From contig CAYVAR010000004.1 in assembly GCA_964449675.1 (NCBI GenBank), positions 1 to 57,184 of the forward strand: 57,184 nucleotides of DNA, written 5' to 3'. Positions 23,107 through 31,004 of this stretch are shown piece by piece. The DNA is from CAYVAR01 sp964449675 (lineage in GTDB: Bacteria; Patescibacteriota; Microgenomatia; UBA10105; UBA927). The position numbers and the translations under genes were made by a program. Below the pieces are notes generated by a model, which saw only the letters and a list, made by a program, of their open reading frames with translations, did no database searches and was not told the DNA's origin. Each line of letters opens with the position of its first letter. Within the stretch, counting starts at the first letter, position 1.

Positions 23107-24341
23107 ATAAACGTATTCGTAAAATTTTACGCAGCTGGATTCCCGGTGTTATAAGCGGGGGCGCTGATAATGACCCATCGGGTATAGCGACGTATTCAAT
23201 TTCCGGAGCGCAATTTGGGTACGGACAACTTTGGCTTATGGTGCTATCAACTCCTATGCTTATTGCTGTACAGGCTATGTGCGCGCGCTTAGGCGATGTG
23301 AAGCGCAAAGGCCTAATGAGCATTATTAAAGAACACTACGCTCCAATTTTTGCCGTTAGTGCCTCTATCATTCTTATTATCACAAATATTACGACCCTTG
23401 GTGCTGATCTTGCGGCAGTATCTGAGGCGTTTGGCTTAGTTACAAATACTTCATTTATGTACTGGTTATTACCGGTTTCATTGGTTATCTGGTATGTTAT
23501 AGTCTTTAAGAATTTTAAGTCAATAGAAAAATATCTTTCGTTTCTTACCCTTATTTTTCTTGCCTATGTTGTCGCTGGATTTTTAGCTCGTCCTAACTGG
23601 GGAGAAATTTTTATGTCTCTTACTCGTCCAACTATAAGCGTCTCAATCGATTACTTTGTGATAGCGCTTGCGCTTATGGGTACAACGATTACCCCCTTTT
23701 TATTTTTTTGGCAGACAAAAGAAGAGGTAGAAGAGAGAAAAAGCATAGAAACGCTTCAAAAAGAAGCAAAAGTAGAAGATCTAAGAGTTGCTCCGGGATT
23801 TATTTTTAGCAATATTATCTCTCTGTTTATCATCATATCGACAGCCACTGTCCTTCATGGTCATGGGACCTATAGTATTGTATCGGCGGGGGATGCAGCA
23901 AGGGCGCTTGAGCCGCTTGCCGGTAGTTTTTCGAAAGTACTTTTTGCTCTTGGCATCATCGGATCGGGATTTTTGGCTATTCCAATTATCGCTGCCTCAA
24001 CGGCTTACGTGGTTGCAGAAACATTTGGTTGGAGGGATAGTCTTTCAGATAAACTCAATAAGGCAAAAGGATTTTACACCGTCCTTACCGCGTCAATCCT
24101 TATGGGGATGGGGATTGCTATAAGTGGCATTTCACCCCTACGGGCTTTATTGTATTCTCAGGTATTAGGCGGCATGCTCGGACCGATTCTTTTGGTTCTT
24201 ATACTGTTTATGTGTAATGATAAAAAAATTATGGGTACGTATGTAAATGGTTGGTTTGATAATTTCTTTGGGTGGTTAGCCGTATGTGTCATGGGTATAG
24301 GTACTACAGGATATTTTTGGCAAACTATTTTTAGCAAATGA
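23103..24341 (+). CDS. Nramp-related divalent metal transporter
   Basis: LeuT-fold membrane protein of 412 residues with about 11 helices. Helix 1 carries GGADNDPSGIATYS (D24-P-S-G27) and helix 6 MGTTITPFLFFWQTKEEVE. In classical Mn/Fe Nramp proteins these positions read DPGN and MPHN. Here Asn is Gly and the Met-Pro-His motif is replaced by Thr-rich sequence, the pattern I recall for Nramp-related Mg transporters, so Mg(II) or a broader range is more likely than Mn/Fe selectivity. It shares a 4-nt overlap with the upstream anchored protein. Start at ATG 23103. Confidence 0.82.
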   Translation: MNKRIRKILRSWIPGVISGGADNDPSGIATYSISGAQFGYGQLWLMVLSTPMLIAVQAMCARLGDVKRKGLMSIIKEHYAPIFAVSASIILIITNITTLGADLAAVSEAFGLVTNTSFMYWLLPVSLVIWYVIVFKNFKSIEKYLSFLTLIFLAYVVAGFLARPNWGEIFMSLTRPTISVSIDYFVIALALMGTTITPFLFFWQTKEEVEERKSIETLQKEAKVEDLRVAPGFIFSNIISLFIIISTATVLHGHGTYSIVSAGDAARALEPLAGSFSKVLFALGIIGSGFLAIPIIAASTAYVVAETFGWRDSLSDKLNKAKGFYTVLTASILMGMGIAISGISPLRALLYSQVLGGMLGPILLVLILFMCNDKKIMGTYVNGWFDNFFGWLAVCVMGIGTTGYFWQTIFSK

Positions 24342-24365
24342 AAACTCCGGATGATGACTTCTTCA

Positions 24366-24374
24366 TGATACAAT
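24366..24374 (+). promoter_or_regulatory. Extended -10 promoter of prfB
   Basis: TG-A-TACAAT ends 7 nt before ATG 24382, consistent with a leaderless mRNA. Confidence 0.5.
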
Positions 24375-24381
24375 ACACATC

Positions 24382-25392
24382 ATGGATGAATCATTGCAAT
24401 CGCGCGGGAAAGACCTTCTTATAAAGCTAAACCTTGATGCAAAACGGAAATTAGTTCGGGAGCTCGAGCTTGCTTCCTCAGGTCCTAATTTTTGGAAAGA
24501 TACCCAAACTGCTGCTAAAAAAATGAAAGAACTCTCTTTGCTTCAAAAAGAACTGGAAGAAGGGGAAACGCTTGAACTTTTGCTTACCCAAGGTAAGGAA
24601 GAAGATTTAGAACGGCAACTAGATCGTCTCGAATTTGCGCTCTATCTATCAGGACCCTATGACCAGGGTGATGCGATCCTTGCACTTCATGCGGGCCAAG
24701 GTGGGACAGAAGCAATGGATTGGACATCGATGCTTTATCGTATGTATAGCCGGTATATTGAGCGCAAAGGCTGGACGAGTGAAGAAATAGATTATACACC
24801 TGGGGAAGAAGCTGGTATAAAAAGCATTACGATTACCGTAACCGGCCGCTTCGCGTATGGGTTTTTAAAAGCTGAAGCAGGTGTCCATCGTCTCGTGCGG
24901 CAGTCGCCATTTAATGCAGATAATCTGCGTCAGACATCATTTGCTATGGTAGAAGTACTTCCGGTTATTGAAGAAACAGGCAGTGTCGAGATAAAAGAAG
25001 ATGATCTTGAGTGGGATTTTTATCGAAGTGGCGGTAAGGGAGGGCAAAACGTCAATAAGGTTTCTACAGCTGTACGCGTGAAACATAAACCTACGGGAAT
25101 AATCGTAAGTAGTCAGGCGCAGCGATACCAAGGTCAAAATCGAGATTATGCCTTAAAAGTGTTACGTGCAAAACTTTGGGAACGTCAAGAAGAAGAACGG
25201 TTCAGAGAAGAATCGTCGCTTCGAGGCGTATATAAAACTCCAGGATGGGGAAATCAAATTCGTTCATATGTGCTTCACCCATATCACATGGTGAAAGATC
25301 TGCGCTCGCAACATGAAACTGGTAATACAGAAAGAGTACTGGATGGAGATATTGAGGATTTTATCATCCAATACTTGAAAAAAATATCATAA
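24382..25392 (+). CDS. prfB: Peptide chain release factor 2
   Basis: RF2 of 336 residues, terminating at UAA and UGA. The stop-codon recognition tripeptide is S175-P176-F177 in RLVRQSPFNADN, the hallmark of RF2 over RF1 (PxT). The peptidyl-tRNA hydrolysis motif is G220-G221-Q222 in GGKGGQNVNKVSTAV. It is about 30 residues shorter than E. coli RF2 at the N-terminus, and the programmed frameshift site (CTTTGA) of many prfB genes was not seen. Presence of RF2 shows UGA is a stop here, against the UGA-Gly code of SR1/Gracilibacteria relatives. It is followed by an anchored protein and the ftsEX cluster. Confidence 0.96.
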   Translation: MDESLQSRGKDLLIKLNLDAKRKLVRELELASSGPNFWKDTQTAAKKMKELSLLQKELEEGETLELLLTQGKEEDLERQLDRLEFALYLSGPYDQGDAILALHAGQGGTEAMDWTSMLYRMYSRYIERKGWTSEEIDYTPGEEAGIKSITITVTGRFAYGFLKAEAGVHRLVRQSPFNADNLRQTSFAMVEVLPVIEETGSVEIKEDDLEWDFYRSGGKGGQNVNKVSTAVRVKHKPTGIIVSSQAQRYQGQNRDYALKVLRAKLWERQEEERFREESSLRGVYKTPGWGNQIRSYVLHPYHMVKDLRSQHETGNTERVLDGDIEDFIIQYLKKIS

Positions 25393-25414
25393 CTGTCCAT
25401 AATGGAGGAATACC

Positions 25415-25903
25415 ATGGAACATGATGCACATACTCATGCGGAAGAGGGGGAAAATGCTGTTGTTGAAAGCAACAGCGGGGAAATTCACAAAGAAGTGGA
25501 GTTAAAAAGCGAAAAACAATTTTCATCCGTTATTCTGTCCGTCTATGTCGCTCTTATTGGGCTCGGTGTACTGACAGGCTTTTTGTTAAGCCGAACGCCA
25601 GGGAAATTCCTTGTGACACCATCATCAAAAACATTGAATATAGATTCTGGAAAGGTTGCCGGGGTAAGCGATGAAAAAACATTTAGAGACTCGGCGCAGG
25701 GGGTTATTGAAAAAGGTGGTTTAGATAGCGAAGGAACCCATAAGCTTATTCGCGAAGGAGGGCCTTCCCAGACGGCGTATCTTATATCTTCTGTTGTTGA
25801 CCTAGATTTATACGTTGGGAAGAACGTTAAAGTATGGGGAGAAACGTTTGCCGCCAAAAAAGCCTCATGGCTTATGGATGTCGGTAAAGTGGAAATCCAG
25901 TAA
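25415..25903 (+). CDS. Membrane-anchored protein of unknown function before ftsE
   Basis: Protein of 162 residues. A charged cytoplasmic N-terminus (HDAHTHAEEGENAVVE) precedes one helix at about 40-60 (SVILSVYVALIGLGVLTGFLL). The outer part contains a small beta-rich region near the end (SSVVDLDLYVGKNVKVWGETF) resembling a short OB-like fold. GGAGGA lies 7-8 nt before ATG 25415, a good ribosome site. It sits 7 nt before ftsE, so it may join the division or cell-wall function of that cluster. Not recognised as a named family. Confidence 0.75.
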   Translation: MEHDAHTHAEEGENAVVESNSGEIHKEVELKSEKQFSSVILSVYVALIGLGVLTGFLLSRTPGKFLVTPSSKTLNIDSGKVAGVSDEKTFRDSAQGVIEKGGLDSEGTHKLIREGGPSQTAYLISSVVDLDLYVGKNVKVWGETFAAKKASWLMDVGKVEIQ

Positions 25904-25910
25904 ATTTGTA

Positions 25911-26639
25911 ATGATCCGTTTTGATCATGTCTCCAAACACTATCCCGGGCATAAAAACGCCCTGTCTGATATTACCGTAGAAATAAAAGACGGTGAATTT
26001 GTGTTTCTTATTGGGCCAAGCGGAGCAGGAAAAACAACACTTCTTCGCCTCATCATACGTGATATTCTGTCAACAACAGGATCAGTGCATGTCGACGAAT
26101 GGAAGCTTAACGATCTTGCCAGTTCAAACATCCATCATCTCAGGCGACGAGTCCGTACGGTATACCAAGATTTTAAACTTCTTCATGATCGAACTATCTA
26201 CGAAAACGTGGCTTTAGGTCTTGAGGTATTAGGGAAACCGGATAGTGAGATTATAAAAGATGTTGCTAAAGTACTTGCATTAGTCAAACTAGAAGAAAAG
26301 AAAAATTATTTTCCGATGCAATTATCTGCTGGCGAACAACAACGGGTGAGTATCGCTCGAGCAATAATCGGAGGGCCGAAAATACTTCTTGCAGATGAGC
26401 CGACAGGCAATCTTGACCCAAAGACAGCACATGAGGTATTGGATATACTAGAGGAAATACACACTCTTGGAACGACGATTATTATGGCAACACATAATGC
26501 AGGGATAGTAAATGATCGAAAAAAAAGAACATTAACTCTCTTTGATGGTGGGTTATCGAGCGATGAAGCAAAAGGTCGCTATCACGTTGTTTCAAAAAAG
26601 AAAGAACACATAAGTGAAAAAAATCATGAAAACATTTAA
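25911..26639 (+). CDS. ftsE: Cell-division ABC ATPase FtsE
   Basis: ATPase of 242 residues. MIRFDHVSKHYPGHKNAL is the typical FtsE start, Walker A is GPSGAGKTT, the Q-loop is VYQDFKLL, the signature LSAGEQQR, Walker B LLADEPTGNLDP, and the H-loop His in MATHNAG. A C-terminal basic extension of about 25 residues follows the core. Start at ATG 25911, since the frame upstream overlaps the preceding gene in another frame. It overlaps ftsX by 26 nt. With FtsX it is expected to regulate the downstream M23 peptidase across the membrane. Confidence 0.94.
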   Translation: MIRFDHVSKHYPGHKNALSDITVEIKDGEFVFLIGPSGAGKTTLLRLIIRDILSTTGSVHVDEWKLNDLASSNIHHLRRRVRTVYQDFKLLHDRTIYENVALGLEVLGKPDSEIIKDVAKVLALVKLEEKKNYFPMQLSAGEQQRVSIARAIIGGPKILLADEPTGNLDPKTAHEVLDILEEIHTLGTTIIMATHNAGIVNDRKKRTLTLFDGGLSSDEAKGRYHVVSKKKEHISEKNHENI

Positions 26640-27534
26640 TACCGCGTGGAAGCATATTAGAAGATCTCCGTATCAAGCTGTTGCGGCAATTCTTGCTATG
26701 ATGTTGACCTTTCTTTTGACTGGATTTTTTTTCTTGACCAGTATCGCTTCTTCCATAGTTCTGCAGTATTTTGAAGGAAAGCCGCAAATTACCGTCTTTT
26801 TTAAAGATTCGACTGATCAAAAACAAGCCGCAGACCTCACGAAAACCTTAGAAGCAACCGGAAAAACCGCGTCTATTTCCTATATATCAAAAAACGATGC
26901 ACTGACGACCTACCGCGCATTATTTAAAAAAGATCCTCTCCTTTTAGAGATGGTGACTGCCGATATATTACCTGCATCGCTTGAAATCTCAGCGACAGAT
27001 CCTAAATTTTTAGAAGAAATAGCCACATCGATAGCTAATTTTGAAAAAAAATCACCGGTTGTGGAAGAAGTTGTCTATCAAAAGGATGTCGTCGACTCCC
27101 TTATCAAATGGACCAGCGCAATTCGTTTAATCGGAGGAGTTCTCGCGAGTCTCTTAGCTCTTGACGCAGTTTTAATTGTTATGACGATAATCGGCATGAA
27201 AATTGCTTTACGGAAAGAAGAAATAGAAATATTAAAACTCGTCGGTGCATCTCCCTGGTATATTCGGTTTCCATTTTTGTGGGAAGGAATTATCTACGGC
27301 GTGTCAGGTGCGTTTATATCATGGGGTATTCTTACATCGTTTATCGTATATCTTCGGCCAGTGCTCCTCTCATTTCTTGTAGGGATTCCACTTTTTGTTC
27401 AAGTATTATCAAATCCGACATCTACGCTTTTTCTCGGAGCTTCAGGTGCTTTCCTTTCAGTACTTTTAGTCATCGGTTTTTTTCTTGGAGCGATTGGAAG
27501 TATGGTTGCCGTTGGTCGGTATTTACAGTTTTAA
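26614..27534 (+). CDS. ftsX: Cell-division permease FtsX
   Basis: Four-helix permease of 306 residues: helix 1 about 22-45, a large extracytoplasmic loop (about 50-170, including ITVFFKDSTDQKQ and PASLEI), then three helices (about 175-205, 225-255, 275-300). Motifs NTAWKHIRRSPYQAVAAIL and RKEEIEILKLVGASPWYIRFPFL are typical. Start GTG 26614 or ATG 26626 (MKTFNTAW). The ftsE gene overlaps upstream and the peptidase follows after 8 nt, the arrangement expected for FtsEX activating an EnvC-like hydrolase. Confidence 0.94.
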   Translation: MKKIMKTFNTAWKHIRRSPYQAVAAILAMMLTFLLTGFFFLTSIASSIVLQYFEGKPQITVFFKDSTDQKQAADLTKTLEATGKTASISYISKNDALTTYRALFKKDPLLLEMVTADILPASLEISATDPKFLEEIATSIANFEKKSPVVEEVVYQKDVVDSLIKWTSAIRLIGGVLASLLALDAVLIVMTIIGMKIALRKEEIEILKLVGASPWYIRFPFLWEGIIYGVSGAFISWGILTSFIVYLRPVLLSFLVGIPLFVQVLSNPTSTLFLGASGAFLSVLLVIGFFLGAIGSMVAVGRYLQF

Positions 27535-27542
27535 CTACATGC

Positions 27543-28679
27543 ATGATACTGGTCTACCTCATCTTGTTCTTTTTCGTTCTCCTTACCCCGTCTCCTGTGA
27601 TACAGGCCCAAAGTACCACAGATATCAATAGTAATATCACGCAGCTGCAACAAAAGATCGCTGAGCTTCAAGGAAAAGAAAATACACTTCTCAAACAAAT
27701 AACTCTCATAAATTCTCAGATTGCGTTAACTTCGCTTAAAATCGATAGCATCCGCACTGAAATATCTCGATTGTCAAAAGAGATCGGCGAACTAGCGACA
27801 GAAATTGAAAGACTTGAAACGCTTCTTACGAAACGTTCAGAACTCGTTTTACGTCGAATTCCAGAATCGTACAAACGGAAAGTCGTGCCGCAATTTGGGC
27901 TTGTTTTTTTAAGTCAAAACTTTACTGATTTTATATCACGGGTAAAATATATCGAAGTCGTACAGCGACAAGACGCGGAGTTACTGTTTCAACTTAAAGC
28001 AACGCAGAGTAATTTTAGTGAGCGTAAAGATCTTCGAGAGCAAAAAAAGAAACAACAAGAGGTTCTTGAGTTGCAACTAGTAAAGGAAAGTACTGAGCTT
28101 GCACGACAAAAAAAAGAGAAACAGGTATTTTTAGATCAAACAAAAAATGATGAAACCACCTATCAGCGTCTTCTTGCGGCGGCTCTTGCTGAAAGGCAGG
28201 CGCTCGAACGGGCATTAGTTGAAGCAGTCAAAATTGGACCGATAAAGAAAGGTGATCCAATTGCTTTAGTTGGGAACAGTGGATATCCGGGATGCTCCAC
28301 CGGATCGCACTTGCATTTTGAAGTTCGGAAAAATAATGCCTGGGTAGATCCAGGACAATATTTATCTTCCAAAACAGTTACCGATGAGCAAGACGGCGGG
28401 AGCCGTTCCTTTGGAAGTGGAAGTTGGTCATGGCCGCTTGAAGATCCAATTCGTATGACGCAGCATTTTGGAAAAACCCCATACTCATGGCGGTATAGTT
28501 ATTCAGGGGGAATTCATACAGGATATGACATGACGTCAAATAGTAGTAGCGTCATCCGCGCTCCAGAGGGCGGGACGTTATTTTCTTCTAGTCAGCCGTG
28601 CGGAGGCAGTAGCATCATAAAGATTAAATATATCGAGCATACAGACGGAGTTAATAGTTTTTATTTGCATGTACAATAA
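27543..28679 (+). CDS. Coiled-coil M23 metallopeptidase with permuted domain order
   Basis: EnvC-like secreted protein of 378 residues. The signal peptide is at 1-23 (ILFFFVLLTPSPVIQA), followed by a long coiled coil (about 28-225). In ordinary M23 domains the HxxxD motif comes first and HLH last. Here the HLH part comes first (GCSTGSHLHFEV, H256 and H258, then VDPGQYL), and the part with GGIHTGYD (H325, D329), the Q-FG strand and the final YLHV lies after it, up to the last residue. All metal ligands are therefore present in circularly permuted order. It follows ftsX after 8 nt and probably cleaves peptidoglycan during division. ATG 27543 is chosen for the signal peptide. Confidence 0.85.
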   Translation: MILVYLILFFFVLLTPSPVIQAQSTTDINSNITQLQQKIAELQGKENTLLKQITLINSQIALTSLKIDSIRTEISRLSKEIGELATEIERLETLLTKRSELVLRRIPESYKRKVVPQFGLVFLSQNFTDFISRVKYIEVVQRQDAELLFQLKATQSNFSERKDLREQKKKQQEVLELQLVKESTELARQKKEKQVFLDQTKNDETTYQRLLAAALAERQALERALVEAVKIGPIKKGDPIALVGNSGYPGCSTGSHLHFEVRKNNAWVDPGQYLSSKTVTDEQDGGSRSFGSGSWSWPLEDPIRMTQHFGKTPYSWRYSYSGGIHTGYDMTSNSSSVIRAPEGGTLFSSSQPCGGSSIIKIKYIEHTDGVNSFYLHVQ

Positions 28680-28683
28680 CAAA

Positions 28684-28704
28684 TTAGAATTTAGAATTTA
28701 GAAT
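28684..28704 (+). repeat. Three tandem 7-nt words before the lamin-tail gene
   Basis: TTAGAAT occurs three times without gap, followed by TCAAAATT and the ATG at 28713. It fills the 33-nt gap after the peptidase gene and belongs to the class of private tandem words seen before several starts here. Confidence 0.6.
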
Positions 28705-28712
28705 TCAAAATT

Positions 28713-29534
28713 ATGAACATAAAGCGAGCAAGCGTTTTTATTGGATTTATTTTTTTCTTAATTATTCGATTGCCCGTGCACGCCGCAGTGGTCATCAATG
28801 AATTTCAAATCGAACCTTCTGGCGCTTCTCAGTGGATAGAACTTTTTAACAATGGACCTGATAAACAAGATATCTCAGGCTGGATCATTGATGACGACAG
28901 TGGAACAGAGAAATTTCCTATCCCATCGGGTACGATGATTGCGTCAAATATTTGCATTTCGTTTCAGAGTGGCAACTTGAATTGGAATACCACCTCTAGT
29001 GATAGTGCACGACTTATCAGCGGGACTTCTGTCGTTGACGAATATACATTTTCTGGTAGCCCAGGAGATGGCGTCTCATTTGGACGTTCTCCTGATGGGA
29101 GTGGCGAGTTCACTACATTTTCAAGTCCCACTCGCGACAAGCTTAATAGTAATGGCTCCTCCTGTATTGCGGTTCCTACAGCAACGACTTCTCCAACAGC
29201 GACCGCAACACAGTCACCAACGAGTGCACCCACGAGTGCCCCAACGAATACCCCGACTATAACACCCACCAGTCAAAAACTCGTATCAAAAACCCCTACT
29301 CCTACCAAAAAGATATCGCCAACCCCGACTCCTATAGAAGAAGTTTCTTCGACTCCGCAAAGTGAAGTATTGGGATTAGTTGTCGAAGAGACAGCCACAC
29401 ACGTTGCATCACCCTCAGGCTTTTCCTTTTTTCAACCGATCATCATATCTCTTTTGTTTGTGGCAAGCGGACTTGCGCTTCTTGCATTTGTATTCATTAT
29501 AAAAAAGAAGAAAGCTGGTATAGTAGATACATGA
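28713..29534 (+). CDS. Surface protein with lamin-tail domain
   Basis: Protein of 273 residues. A signal peptide (about 1-24, ending VHA) is followed by a lamin-tail domain (about 25-140): VVINEFQIEPSGASQWIELFN, DISGWIIDDD, FSGSPGDGVSFGRSPDG. A Thr/Pro-rich stalk (about 150-215, many PT repeats) and a C-terminal helix (about 240-262) with a KKKK stop-transfer end follow. The layout suggests display on the cell surface on a flexible, possibly glycosylated stalk. The domain is linked to protein or nucleic acid binding; the partner is unknown. The stop overlaps the next start by 4 nt. Confidence 0.85.
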   Translation: MNIKRASVFIGFIFFLIIRLPVHAAVVINEFQIEPSGASQWIELFNNGPDKQDISGWIIDDDSGTEKFPIPSGTMIASNICISFQSGNLNWNTTSSDSARLISGTSVVDEYTFSGSPGDGVSFGRSPDGSGEFTTFSSPTRDKLNSNGSSCIAVPTATTSPTATATQSPTSAPTSAPTNTPTITPTSQKLVSKTPTPTKKISPTPTPIEEVSSTPQSEVLGLVVEETATHVASPSGFSFFQPIIISLLFVASGLALLAFVFIIKKKKAGIVDT

Positions 29535-29935
29535 AGTTTTGGATTCCAGCGCTTCTTTGGATGGGAATTATTTTTCTTTTCTCCGCTCGTCCGAGCGTTG
29601 ATGTTTCTGATTCAGGTGTTATTAACTTCCTTTTTTTTAAATTATTGCACGTTCTTGAGTATGCAGTGTTATTTGTTTTGAACTTTCGTGCTCTCAAAAA
29701 TACGTTGAGAAGTCTGAAACCGGTACGTATGCTCACCGTCGCTTTTTTGTTAACGGTTTTGTATGCTATAACTGACGAAATACACCAAACGTTAGTTCCG
29801 ACACGAGAGGGTAGACCCCGCGATGTTATAATCGACGCATTAGGAGCCTTAATTGCATGGTACTTGATAGTCCAGTTACTACCAAAAGCGCCCAAGAAAC
29901 TGCGCAGCTTGGGCAAAACCTTGCGTATACTCTAA
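29531..29935 (+). CDS. VanZ-like membrane protein
   Basis: Membrane protein of 134 residues with about four helices. The VanZ pattern is visible: PALLWMGIIFLFSARPS, FFKLLHVLEYAVLFVLNFRAL, and YAITDEIHQTLVPTREGRPRDVIIDALGALIAW, the last with the conserved acidic and His residues. VanZ proteins affect glycopeptide or lipoglycopeptide sensitivity in some bacteria; the mechanism is unknown. It starts inside the preceding stop (ATGA) and its last 79 nt are also the start of tsaE in another frame. Confidence 0.85.
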   Translation: MKFWIPALLWMGIIFLFSARPSVDVSDSGVINFLFFKLLHVLEYAVLFVLNFRALKNTLRSLKPVRMLTVAFLLTVLYAITDEIHQTLVPTREGRPRDVIIDALGALIAWYLIVQLLPKAPKKLRSLGKTLRIL

Positions 29936-30303
29936 AGGAGGGGAGTACACGTCGTGTTGTTTGTTTGTATGGAGAGCTCGGGAGCGGGAAAACGACGTTT
30001 GTCCAAGGGTTTGCAAAAGGACTAGGAATTACCTCTCGCCTGCTCTCCCCAACGTTTATCATTGTACGACGTTATAAAATTCCCAAATCTCCTGTCTTTT
30101 TGTATCATCTCGATCTCTATAGAGTAGAAGAGAACGATTTGGAAGAATTGGCTATCTCGGACATATTTTCAGATCCGCGTTCTTTCGTCGTTATCGAGTG
30201 GGCGGAAAAACTAGCAAGCTGGTTGCCTGAGAAGCGATTAGACATAAGGTTTTCCGTATTACCCGACGGTAGGCACACAATTTCGGTGGCAAAATTGACC
30301 TAA
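29857..30303 (+). CDS. tsaE: tRNA t6A biosynthesis ATPase TsaE
   Basis: P-loop protein of 148 residues acting with TsaB and TsaD in threonylcarbamoyl transfer to tRNA A37. Walker A is GELGSGKTT, followed by FVQGFAKGLGI, the family SPTF motif (LLSPTFIIV), HLDLYRVE and the Walker-B-like VVIEWAEK. The family N-terminus (SAQETAQLGQNLA) is encoded within the VanZ gene, so the 79-nt overlap is real. The gene is followed by tandem words and by tsaC. Confidence 0.94.
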   Translation: MVLDSPVTTKSAQETAQLGQNLAYTLKEGSTRRVVCLYGELGSGKTTFVQGFAKGLGITSRLLSPTFIIVRRYKIPKSPVFLYHLDLYRVEENDLEELAISDIFSDPRSFVVIEWAEKLASWLPEKRLDIRFSVLPDGRHTISVAKLT

Positions 30304-30373
30304 TTAACCTAATTGATCTAATTTTTAAATAAATTAAGAAATTTCTGAGTTTGAAGATTTATATAGGTCAATT
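30295..30373 (+). repeat. Three 9-nt tandem words and an inverted copy before tsaC
   Basis: TTGACCTAA, TTAACCTAA and TTGATCTAA run in tandem at 30295-30321, starting in the last codons of tsaE. TAGGTCAATT at 30364-30373 is the exact reverse complement of AATTGACCTA at 30293-30302. The 101-nt gap can fold on itself. No promoter box was convincing. Confidence 0.55.
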
Positions 30374-30404
30374 AGAAATTAGAGTAATTAGAAATTTTGT
30401 AAGT

Positions 30405-31004
30405 ATGGAAGTAACGAGCCAAGCGATTCAAAAAGCTATACAAGTTTTGAGAAGTGGGGGTATTGTCATATATCCCACAGATACAGCCTTCGGCATAGGG
30501 TGTCGGATAGACAGTAATAAAGCAGTAGATAGATTGTTTGAAATTCGCAAACGCCCAAGAACTCAGGCAACACCTGTTTTGGTTTCTTCAATAGATATGG
30601 GCCTCCTCTACTTTGATAATCCTTCACAAATTGTGCGACATCTTATAAAAACACATTGGCCTGGAGCGTTGACCATTGTTGCACCGTGCAAAAAAGGATT
30701 GATCTACTCCCCTATCCGCGGTGGCGGTGACACAATTGGCCTTCGTACGCCAGACCATCCTGGTCTACTGTCGGTTATCCGTGAAGTTGGGGTACCGATT
30801 TTAGGACCATCGGCAAATTTTCATGGAGAAAAGACGCCATATCGATGCGAAGATCTGAACCCGGAGCTCGTAAAACTTGTCGACTTTGTGCTGTCCGGCG
30901 AAGCCGGATCCCGCTCCGCCGGACCCTCTACCGTTGTCGACTGCTCAGTCCATCCCTATCGCATCCTACGTCTCGGAGCGGTACAATTGCCTCATGCCAC
31001 TTGA
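30405..31004 (+). CDS. tsaC: Threonylcarbamoyl-AMP synthase TsaC/Sua5
   Basis: YrdC-fold enzyme of 199 residues that makes threonylcarbamoyl-AMP from Thr, bicarbonate and ATP. Motifs are GGIVIYPTDTAFGIGC, RKRPRTQATPVLV (KRP site), WPGALTIVAP, GLRTPDHP, GPSANFHG and PSTVVDC. ATG 30405 matches the family start; the frame is open upstream to 30351. The loop SGEAGSRSAG before PSTVVD is encoded by a GC-rich palindrome (30893-30924) unlike the surrounding DNA. It overlaps the membrane transporter gene by 11 nt. With tsaE and tsaB nearby, most of the t6A pathway lies here; tsaD does not. Confidence 0.94.
   Translation: MEVTSQAIQKAIQVLRSGGIVIYPTDTAFGIGCRIDSNKAVDRLFEIRKRPRTQATPVLVSSIDMGLLYFDNPSQIVRHLIKTHWPGALTIVAPCKKGLIYSPIRGGGDTIGLRTPDHPGLLSVIREVGVPILGPSANFHGEKTPYRCEDLNPELVKLVDFVLSGEAGSRSAGPSTVVDCSVHPYRILRLGAVQLPHAT
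30893..30924 (+). repeat. GC-rich palindrome inside tsaC
   Basis: GTCCGGCG (30893-30900) pairs perfectly with CGCCGGAC (30917-30924); the loop contains GGATCCCGCT with further partial pairing. It encodes a surface loop of TsaC. The core GATCCCGC is shared with intergenic palindromes at 4026 and 20412. Confidence 0.5.

Noticed and set aside
24341..24460. Programmed +1 frameshift in prfB
   Set aside because: No CTTTGA slippery site was found near the start, and the frame from 24382 to the stop is continuous.
27279..27542. Longer start for the M23 peptidase
   Set aside because: That part is the ftsX coding sequence in another frame; the signal peptide begins at 27543.
30877..30993. Longer start for the MFS-like protein
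   Set aside because: The Pro/Cys-rich extension is tsaC in another frame; the first helix begins just after ATG 30994.
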